A stretch of 44,767 nt of DNA from DAOTXL01 sp034434895 (GTDB lineage Bacteria; Chloroflexota; Anaerolineae; JAAYZQ01), in assembly GCA_034434895.1 (NCBI GenBank), contig DAOTYI010000004.1, positions 1 to 44,767 of the forward strand. Direction: 5' to 3'. The notes under the pieces were generated by a model. It was not told where the DNA came from and did no database searches. It was given only the letters and a program-made list of their open reading frames with translations. Shown here piece after piece: positions 38,722-44,767 of the stretch. The stretch's first letter is position 1, and each line of letters starts with the position of its first letter. The position numbers and the translations under genes are program-made.

Positions 38722-41700
38722 TCAGCGCCCTGCCGACCGGAAGCCGGGCAGCCACGCCCGGAGGCGTTCCATCGGGATCAGGCGGAGGAGCAGATCCATA
38801 TCGGGCTGGCGAAAGCCACCGATCAGGAGCAGCACAACCCCATATACCCCTCCACCCACCGGGATCAAAAGCGGCCAGGGCAGGCCGTGGAACAACCCCA
38901 TCACCCCGGCCATGACCGCTGCCGCCACCACCGGCTGCCAGAACAGAGAGACCCACGGCAGCGGCCCCAGATGCCTGCGCACAGCATGGTAAAACGGGAT
39001 GAGCAAAGCCAATTCCGACAGGATCGTGACCACGGCGGCCCCTTTGTAACTGAACAGGGGGATGGCGATCAGGTTGGCGGCCACATTGAAGGTCACACCG
39101 ATGAGGAAGGCTTTGGTCAGAAAGCGCTGCTGGTCAATGGCAATGAGCACATATTGGGTCACGCTGTTGACAAAGCTCAAAGGGAGAAAGCCGATGAGAA
39201 GCTGCAGGGCGATCATCGAGTGGGGCAGATAATCGCCACCGCCCAGGATCAGGATCAGCCCACGGGCGATAAACGGCGTGCCGGCGGTGATCGGCAGGGC
39301 GACGATGAGCAGCAGCCGGAGCGACAGCACATAGGCCCGCAGCAGCGAATCGCGGGCCGAAGCCGCATAGCGGCTCATCAGCGGAAAGATCGCCTGGGTG
39401 AAATAGGCCGGAATGATGTTCAACCCATTCAGGTAGGCATAGGCCGCCCGATAGTAGCCGACCACCTGGTCGCCCTGGATCGGCTTGAGCAACAACACGT
39501 CGAGGTTAAAAAAGGCGCTGGCCAGGAGCTGATTGATCATCAGCGGCAGGGAGGTGTGCAGCATCCACCTGCCCATCTGCGGGTGCCAGACGGCATGGGG
39601 CCGGAAGCAGTGGCGGACCATCAACCTCCCCAGGATGAAGGCGCTGACGATATTGGCGACGATGGCCACACCGGCCAGGCCCACAAACCCCCACCCCAGC
39701 AACAAGGCCAGCACCCCCAGGCTGACCCGCGTCAGGGCGGTCACCGTGGAGATGGCGGCCGGGTATTCCATCTTTTCATAGGCATAGAACACGGCGCTAA
39801 AGCCATCGGCCAGGAGGCTAAAGAGCACGGCCACGGCAAACAGGGCGATGGCCGCCACCACATCGGGCGTCATCTCCCCCACCAGGGCATAGAGCCACAG
39901 GGCCAGGGCCGTCAGCGGCAGCGCGGCAAACCACAGCCCTCCCCGCAGCAAAGTGACGATGCTCAGATAGTCGTTGCTCCGGCTGCGATCCCTGGCCGCC
40001 TCGCGGGTCAGCAATGTGCCCAACCCAAAACGCACCAAAATATCAAAATAGCCGATAAAACCCACGGCAAAATAGTAACGTCCGGCCATTTCGGGGGCCA
40101 GGATGCGCAGCATCAGCATGGCAAAGGCAAAGTCAATCAGCCGGTTGACCAGTTGCAGGCCGATGGGCAGCAGGCTGTTCTTGGCCACCCGCTTGACGGT
40201 GGAATCCTGATCGCTTTCGCGGTAAAAGCGGGTCCACAGCCAGTAGAACCCCAGCAGGAACAGCACCACGGCGGCGATAAAGCTGCCGTACAACCCCAGC
40301 TTGAAGCTCAAGGGGGTGTACTTGAAGCGCACCCGGTGCGCCCCACCCTCCAGCCACACCGCCCGAAAGTTGCCGTCGGCGCGGACGATCTCCAGCTCCG
40401 TCTCACCCGCCGGCTCCTCCTTTGGACCTGGGACCCGGTCGGTGGGGGTGGAGCGGTACGCTTTCCAGCCGGAAAAATAGCTGTCGGCCAGCACCAGCCA
40501 GCCGGGGCCAGGCATCTCCACATCCACAAACAGGGCGTTGGGGCTATAGGTCACCACCCGGGCGGCCTGGAACGGCCAGTTGCCGGGCGATTGGAGGCGC
40601 GTATCGTCGGCGTGGACCATCTGATCGTCGAGCAGGACCACCTGCCGGGGGTCGAAGCTTTGCAGCCGGGGGGCCAGGTCCCCGATCGAGACGACCTCGG
40701 CCCGGGGCAGGGCAAAGGCCCGGGGCAGGGCATCGCTGTTCTCATAAATGCGCACCTCCCCCTCGTACACCAGCCGATAGTCGGGGTTGGGCACCTGCCC
40801 TTCTGTCACCACATAGCGCACCCCCAGCAGGTCCAGCAGCGGCGAACTCAGATGCTCAAGGCGGTAGATCGGCGCAATGCGGTTGTAAAGTAGCTCCCCC
40901 TGGGCCTCGATGGCCCCCATATAATCAGCATACTGGCGGAGGATGATCGAATCGTAGCCACGCACATCCTGCAGGCCGTGCAGCCAGGGGATATTGGCGT
41001 TCAGCGTCTTGGTGTCCTGCCCGATCTGATAGGTCGTCAGCCGCCACGGCTGGCTTTGGGCCGCCTGCTCCTTCAGGAACCGGATGGCCGGCGGCGTGAA
41101 CTCCAGCCAGGCCGGATCGGCGGCCGGGTTGAACCCCCAGCCAAAGAGCAACAGGTCCACGGCCAGCACCCCCACCGCCAACACCTGCCACACCGGCACC
41201 GGCCCATCGGCCCATCGGCCCATCTTCAGGTGGATGGGGCAGCGGCTGAGGCGCAGCACAATGCCGCTGGCTGCCAGCATCAGCCCCAGGACCAGCAGGT
41301 TGCGCCATTCGTAAGAGAGGAGCATCTGGCCGCTGCTGAACGCCTCCTGCGCCTTTTCCACCGCAACCAGAAAACGGTCGGCCAGGGGGATGAACGGCTG
41401 CGGCGCAATCCACACCGCCAGCAGGCCGGCCACCAGCACCACCCCTCCGCCGATGGCACCCCAGGCAAGGGGCCTGACGAGCGGCAATCGCCGATCGAGT
41501 TCCCGGGCGCCAAAGCCGGCCAGGGCAGCGACGCTCAGCGTGTAGGGAAAGACCCAGCGAAAGGGGGAATGAAGCTGTTTGATGCCCGGCAGGCCATAGT
41601 ACAGGAGGGCATAGAGGGGTGTGCCAAAGACGAACAGCAGCGACACCAGGGCCAGCCCGGCCAGGACCCAGACATGGCGTTGCTCCTCCGCACCCGGCTT

Positions 41701-42831
41701 CCGCAGCGCCGACAGCACCGCCACCGCCGCCAGACACAGCGGCAGAATACCCACATAACTGCCGGCTTCCACATAATTCTTGATGCCCCAGAAGACGCGG
41801 TCCACCGCCACCCACTGGCGGCTGACCAGGTCCCAGTAGCCGTGATGGGCCGGATTGCCGAAAAAGTCGGGCACCAGAAAGGTGATGATCTGCCGGGCGG
41901 GATAGGCCCAGCCCACCACATCGGCGTAGGTGACCGAGCCTTCGCGGAAGCTGCGGGTGACCAGCTCCAACAGGGGGATCAGTTGCACCGCGCCCAGGCC
42001 CAGCCCCAACCCGCCCATCAGTCCCAGCCAACCTGCCAGGCGCACGGCCGGCCGCCAGGAGCCGACCCGCCGCCACAGCAGGACCAGGCGCACCAGAGCA
42101 TAACCGGCCATCACCAGCAGGGTATACACCAGGATCTCGGGGTGGCCGGCCAGGATGTGGAAGCCCAGAGCCACGGCACCGACAAGCAGGTAGACGATGG
42201 GCACAAAGGGGCCGCTCCCCTTTTCCTCCTGCCTGCGGATCATGATCTCGATGATGGCCAACAGCAACGGCAGCCAGACGGCAGCCGCGATGACCATGGT
42301 GAACACGACGCTCACCAGGAAAAAGGCGCTGAGCTGGTAGGTGAGGCCGGCGATCAGGGCCGGAAAGCGCCCCAGGCGCAACACACGGCCGAACAGAAAC
42401 ATAAAGACTCCCGCCAGCCAGAGCTGGGACACCGTAAACCAGCCATAAGCGCGGCTCAGGGGCAGGAGATAGAACAGGAGGCTGAAGGGATAGAGGGCCG
42501 AGTGTTGCCCGGCAGCCAGGAACGGCACACCGGCGAACAGATAGGGGTTCCACAACGGCACCTCGCCGGCCCGGAGCGACTGCACGATAAACCGCTTCCA
42601 GACCAGATTTTCCAGCACCAGGTCGCTGAGGAGCTCGTTGTGCGGCGGGAGGGTCACTCCCTGCTGGTCGGCAAAGGTCCGGTACGGCTCCCACTGGTAG
42701 AGATTATCGGCCGGGATCAGGGTTCGGGAACCGACGGTGACCGGCCAGAACAGGATCAGCGGCAGGAGCAGCAGCAGGAACCCTGCCCCCAGGTCGCGGA
42801 GCGGTTTTCGGATGGACAGGGGGGATCTCAT
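38722..42831 (-). CDS. YfhO-type membrane glycosyltransferase fused to Wzx-like flippase
   Basis: The 1369-residue protein has two membrane modules. Residues 1 to about 865 look like YfhO proteins: multiple helices, an early loop with PADNLYQWEPYR, repeated WNPYLFAG- and GHPEILVYTLL-type blocks and a large extracytoplasmic domain (about 540-830) before a last helix. YfhO is a GT-C-fold protein that uses lipid-linked sugars outside the cell. Residues about 870-1369 form a MOP-superfamily flippase (RVAKNSLLPIGLQLVNRLIDFAFAMLMLRIL and about 12 further helices). ATG 42831 overlaps the stop of the upstream GT2 gene as ATGA, so production is coupled. A fusion of transferase and flippase is unusual; sugar and acceptor are unknown. 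Confidence 0.88.
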   Translation of the reverse strand: MRSPLSIRKPLRDLGAGFLLLLLPLILFWPVTVGSRTLIPADNLYQWEPYRTFADQQGVTLPPHNELLSDLVLENLVWKRFIVQSLRAGEVPLWNPYLFAGVPFLAAGQHSALYPFSLLFYLLPLSRAYGWFTVSQLWLAGVFMFLFGRVLRLGRFPALIAGLTYQLSAFFLVSVVFTMVIAAAVWLPLLLAIIEIMIRRQEEKGSGPFVPIVYLLVGAVALGFHILAGHPEILVYTLLVMAGYALVRLVLLWRRVGSWRPAVRLAGWLGLMGGLGLGLGAVQLIPLLELVTRSFREGSVTYADVVGWAYPARQIITFLVPDFFGNPAHHGYWDLVSRQWVAVDRVFWGIKNYVEAGSYVGILPLCLAAVAVLSALRKPGAEEQRHVWVLAGLALVSLLFVFGTPLYALLYYGLPGIKQLHSPFRWVFPYTLSVAALAGFGARELDRRLPLVRPLAWGAIGGGVVLVAGLLAVWIAPQPFIPLADRFLVAVEKAQEAFSSGQMLLSYEWRNLLVLGLMLAASGIVLRLSRCPIHLKMGRWADGPVPVWQVLAVGVLAVDLLLFGWGFNPAADPAWLEFTPPAIRFLKEQAAQSQPWRLTTYQIGQDTKTLNANIPWLHGLQDVRGYDSIILRQYADYMGAIEAQGELLYNRIAPIYRLEHLSSPLLDLLGVRYVVTEGQVPNPDYRLVYEGEVRIYENSDALPRAFALPRAEVVSIGDLAPRLQSFDPRQVVLLDDQMVHADDTRLQSPGNWPFQAARVVTYSPNALFVDVEMPGPGWLVLADSYFSGWKAYRSTPTDRVPGPKEEPAGETELEIVRADGNFRAVWLEGGAHRVRFKYTPLSFKLGLYGSFIAAVVLFLLGFYWLWTRFYRESDQDSTVKRVAKNSLLPIGLQLVNRLIDFAFAMLMLRILAPEMAGRYYFAVGFIGYFDILVRFGLGTLLTREAARDRSRSNDYLSIVTLLRGGLWFAALPLTALALWLYALVGEMTPDVVAAIALFAVAVLFSLLADGFSAVFYAYEKMEYPAAISTVTALTRVSLGVLALLLGWGFVGLAGVAIVANIVSAFILGRLMVRHCFRPHAVWHPQMGRWMLHTSLPLMINQLLASAFFNLDVLLLKPIQGDQVVGYYRAAYAYLNGLNIIPAYFTQAIFPLMSRYAASARDSLLRAYVLSLRLLLIVALPITAGTPFIARGLILILGGGDYLPHSMIALQLLIGFLPLSFVNSVTQYVLIAIDQQRFLTKAFLIGVTFNVAANLIAIPLFSYKGAAVVTILSELALLIPFYHAVRRHLGPLPWVSLFWQPVVAAAVMAGVMGLFHGLPWPLLIPVGGGVYGVVLLLIGGFRQPDMDLLLRLIPMERLRAWLPGFRSAGR

Positions 42832-43577
42832 GCGGGGTGCTCTATTCGCCGGGCGTGGCGGTGCCGCCACCGGATCTGCCAGGTGCGCAGGGCTGCCTCG
42901 ACCTTGACCGGCACCGTCATCTTGGACCGGCCGATGCGGCGGTCCTCAAAGTAGATGGGCAGTTCCAGGAAGCGATAGCCCAGCTTCTCGGTCAGATAGG
43001 CCATCTCCACCTGGAAGACATAGCCGTTGGAGCGCACCCGCTCCAGACCGATCCCCTCCAGCGTGGCTCGCCGCCAGCACTTGAAACCGGCGGTGACATC
43101 TTTGACCCGCAGCCCCAGGATCAGCCGGGTGTAGATGCTGTTGGCCCACCAGCTCAAAAAGTAGCGCCACCAGCCCCACCGCTCATCCAGCCTGCCGCCG
43201 GCCACATAGCGCGAGCCGATCACCACATCATAGTTGGCGATCGCTTCCAGAAACTGAGGGATGTAACCCGGCGAATGGGAAAAATCGGCGTCCATCTGCA
43301 CGATATATTCGGCGCCCTGCTCCAGGGCATGGCGAAAGCCGGTCACATAGGCCGTGCCCAGGCCCAGCTTGCCGGCCCGGTGTATGACCTGCACCCGGCC
43401 GGGATACCGTCGCGCCAGATCGTCGGCGATCTGACCTGTGCCGTCGGGCGAGTTGTCATCCACAACCAGAACCCCCAGGCCCGCCAGTTCCAGAGCCAAC
43501 AGTTCCCCGACCAGGGCAGGCAGGTTGTCTGCTTCGTTGTAGGTGGGAACAACTACGATCACCTGGTTTCTATCCAT
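42828..43577 (-). CDS. GT2 polyprenyl-phosphate glycosyltransferase (DPM1-like)
   Basis: The 249-residue enzyme has the GT-A fold of dolichol-phosphate mannose synthases: VVVPTYNEADNLP (9-20), DDNSPDGT (D40, D41), the metal-binding DAD at 96-98 in QMDADFSHSP, and the QVEM and GRSKM blocks. It would move a sugar from a nucleotide sugar to a polyprenyl phosphate on the cytoplasmic face. It lacks the C-terminal membrane helices found in some relatives (CsbB, GtrB), so it probably binds the membrane peripherally. It overlaps the YfhO-flippase gene by four bases (ATGA). The start has a weak CAGG upstream. Confidence 0.93.
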   Translation of the reverse strand: MDRNQVIVVVPTYNEADNLPALVGELLALELAGLGVLVVDDNSPDGTGQIADDLARRYPGRVQVIHRAGKLGLGTAYVTGFRHALEQGAEYIVQMDADFSHSPGYIPQFLEAIANYDVVIGSRYVAGGRLDERWGWWRYFLSWWANSIYTRLILGLRVKDVTAGFKCWRRATLEGIGLERVRSNGYVFQVEMAYLTEKLGYRFLELPIYFEDRRIGRSKMTVPVKVEAALRTWQIRWRHRHARRIEHPA

Positions 43578-43597
43578 AAGAAGACCTGACCGGTTTT

Positions 43598-43699
43598 AGA
43601 GCTTGCCTGAAAACTACCAGGACACAAAGGACACCAGGGATATTCGTTTCCTTTGTGTTCCTTTGTGGCCTTTGTGGTAAGCTTTGCAGGCTGGCTCTT
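43598..43699 (+). repeat. CAAAG-family palindromic repeat, copy D
   Basis: It begins AGAGCTTGCCTGAAAACTACC, has GACACAAAGGACACCAGGG, then TTCGTTTCC and TTTGTGTTCCTTTGTGGCC, and ends GTGGTAAGCTTTGCAGGCTGGCTCT. Its end reaches the TAA stop of the glnQ-like gene, and it fills the gap to the GT2 gene. Confidence 0.88.
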
Positions 43700-44450
43700 A
43701 CAGGATGTGCGCCAGGAACTGCCGCGTCCGCTCCTCCTTGGGGTTGGTGAACAGCTCCCCCGGCGGTCCCATCTCGGCCCACACGCCGTCGGCCATGAGG
43801 ATCACCCGGTCGGCCACGTCGCGGGCGAAGTGCAGCTCATGGGTAACGACGACCATGGTCATGCCCTGGTTGGCCAGCCGCTCCATCACCTCCACCACCT
43901 CGCCGATCAACTCCGGGTCCAGCGCCGAGGTCGGCTCGTCAAAGAGCATGATCTTGGGCTCCATGGCCAGCGCCCGGGCGATGGCCACCCGCTGTTGCTG
44001 CCCGCCCGACAGCCGGGAGGGATATTCGTCCCGCTTGTCCGACAGACCCACCCAGGCCAGCAACTCCTCCGCCCTGGCAATGGCCTCCTCTCTGGGCACC
44101 TTTTTGACGGTGATCGGCGCTTCAATGATGTTGCCCAGGGCGGTCATGTGTGGAAAGAGGTTAAACTGTTGAAAGACCATGCCCGCCTTTTTGCGCAGTT
44201 CGCGGATCTGATGGCGTTGCTCGCGACCCGGATCACGGGCGTCAATCACCACCCGGTCAATTTCGATGGTGCCCGCCGACGGCTGCTCCAGATAGTTCAG
44301 GCAGCGTAGAAAGGTGCTCTTGCCGCCCCCCGATGGCCCGATAATGACCACCACCTCGCCCGGCATGACCTCCAGGTCCACCCCCCTGATCACGTGCAGG
44401 GGGCCGAAATATTTATGCAGCCCTTTCACTTTGATAATCGGTTCTGTCAT
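43698..44450 (-). CDS. glnQ: Polar amino acid ABC transporter ATPase (GlnQ-like)
   Basis: The 250-residue ATPase has Walker A GPSGGGKST (38-46), the Q-loop QQFNLFPHMTALGNI typical of GlnQ/HisP proteins, the signature LSGGQQQR (147-154), Walker B IMLFDEPTSALDP and the switch His in VTHEL. This subgroup powers import of polar amino acids with an amino-acid-binding protein and a GlnP-type permease. Neither partner is in the window; they may lie past the right edge. The start ATG 44450 lies just after a two-codon ATG frame, behind GAGAGGAAGC. The specific amino acid cannot be read from the ATPase. Confidence 0.92.
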   Translation of the reverse strand: MTEPIIKVKGLHKYFGPLHVIRGVDLEVMPGEVVVIIGPSGGGKSTFLRCLNYLEQPSAGTIEIDRVVIDARDPGREQRHQIRELRKKAGMVFQQFNLFPHMTALGNIIEAPITVKKVPREEAIARAEELLAWVGLSDKRDEYPSRLSGGQQQRVAIARALAMEPKIMLFDEPTSALDPELIGEVVEVMERLANQGMTMVVVTHELHFARDVADRVILMADGVWAEMGPPGELFTNPKEERTRQFLAHIL

Positions 44451-44480
44451 TCCATGCTTCCTCTCGGAGAGCTTGTAATT

Positions 44481-44537
44481 GACTCGACAATGTTAAATTA
44501 ACGTAAATGGCGGTCAAGGCGGACCTCACCCCATCCC
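44481..44537 (-). repeat. R2 dispersed repeat, copy 3
   Basis: The minus strand reads GGGTGAGGTCCGCC, then CCATTTACGTTAATTTAAC and ATTGTCGAGTC. It matches copies 1 and 2 over about 50 bases and runs without break into the inverted-repeat element on its right. Confidence 0.8.
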
Positions 44538-44767
44538 CCAACTCCCCTTCCCTGAAGTTTGGCCTTTTTCAGAGCGGGGCGGGAAAATCTCCAAAACCCG
44601 CCTCCGGCGAGGCCAAAAGAACAAAAAGAAAATTTTTCATTGCGAAGGCTGCGCCTTCGCAATGAAAAATTAATCTTCTTTTTGGAGGAGCGGAAGCCGT
44701 CAGGGGTCCATGCAGGGGGCCGCGGGCAAAAAGCCAAATTTGAGGGAAGGGGGCCAGGGGGTAGGAG
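44524..44767. mobile_element. MITE-like inverted-repeat element (right end cut by window)
   Basis: The left arm (44527-44570, CCATCCCCCAACTCCCCTTC then GAAGTTTGGCCTTTTT) matches the complement of the right arm (about 44725-44767, AAAAAGCCAAATTTGAGGGA then GGGGGCCAGGGGGTAGGAG) over about 44 imperfect bases. In the centre AATTTTTCATTGCGAAGGC (44631-44649) and its exact complement (44653-44671) form a perfect 19-base stem with a TGC loop. No transposase frame is present, so it would be non-autonomous. The end may extend beyond 44767. Confidence 0.7.

Larger units (their letters stand above)
44451..44767. other. 317-base gene-free right edge with R2 copy and inverted-repeat element
   Basis: After a short stretch with GAGAGCTTGT (a CAAAG-family end word), the region holds the inverted R2 copy 3 (44481-44537) and the inverted-repeat element to the window edge. 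An 80-residue frame across the element is low-complexity and not considered a gene. No promoter for glnQ was recognised. Confidence 0.65.

Noticed and set aside
38707..42954. Long plus-strand open frames (38707-40893 and 40978-42954)
   Set aside because: They lie opposite the YfhO-flippase gene, are rich in Gln, Gly, His and Pro without domains, and arise from the GC-rich third-base pattern of the real gene.
44498..44737. 79-residue minus-strand frame at the right edge
   Set aside because: It runs through the inverted-repeat element; the sequence is low-complexity.

Overview
The window looks like a stretch of chromosome from a GC-rich, free-living bacterium, most likely a member of the Chloroflexota (Anaerolineae or a related class). 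This placement is inference. It rests on the roughly 60% or higher GC content and on Thr/Pro-rich linkers in exported proteins. It also rests on Gram-positive-style RNA regulation (a SAM-I riboswitch and a valine-type T-box), a short stand-alone MetE core protein, a DUF951 protein, and many short palindromic repeats between genes. No LPS, phage or plasmid genes are seen. No rRNA, tRNA or CRISPR array was recognised.

Layout, left to right. (1) 142-4783, minus strand: a SAM-I riboswitch with promoter and terminator leads a methionine-cycle operon of mtnA, a core MetE-like methionine synthase, a PfkB kinase (probable adenosine kinase) and ahcY. (2) 4778-6025: an MFS transporter whose end carries the promoter of the riboswitch. 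(3) 6342-10531, minus strand: a tight four-gene unit of lipid kinase, ABC ATPase, ABC-2 permease fused to a SpoIIM-like domain, and an RNase Z-like hydrolase. (4) 10973-15103, plus strand: a consensus promoter, an SppA-type peptidase, a 770-residue anchored protein with GATase-like domains, and a receiver/roadblock-like protein. (5) dnaA (plus) converges with valS (minus) on a shared hairpin terminator; valS follows a methyltransferase gene, and both lie behind a T-box leader. (6) The T-box promoter is back to back with the secD promoter, and the two -35 boxes form one palindrome. secD, secF, a glycerophosphodiesterase and a DUF951 gene follow on the plus strand. (7) 24648-28231, minus strand: ruvA, ruvC, yebC, a membrane helix-hairpin-helix protein and a DUF72 protein. 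(8) 28228-30654: an AT-richer restriction-modification island with a frame break in its first gene. (9) ftsK and an S1-domain gene, divergent from a bactofilin gene. (10) A 1198-residue fusion of serine hydroxymethyltransferase with two GcvT-like domains. (11) 38722-43577, minus strand: a DPM1-like glycosyltransferase translationally coupled to a 1369-residue fusion of a YfhO-type GT-C protein and a Wzx-type flippase. (12) A GlnQ-type ATPase, then a large inverted-repeat element at the right edge.

Two metabolic themes connect: the SAM-regulated methionine/S-adenosylhomocysteine recycling operon, and the SHMT-GcvT fusion, which handles one-carbon units. The GT2 plus YfhO-flippase pair looks like a complete three-component extracytoplasmic glycosylation system held in two polypeptides; it is the most interesting candidate system here. 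Intergenic space is dominated by at least five families of short palindromic repeats, several lying directly against start or stop codons.
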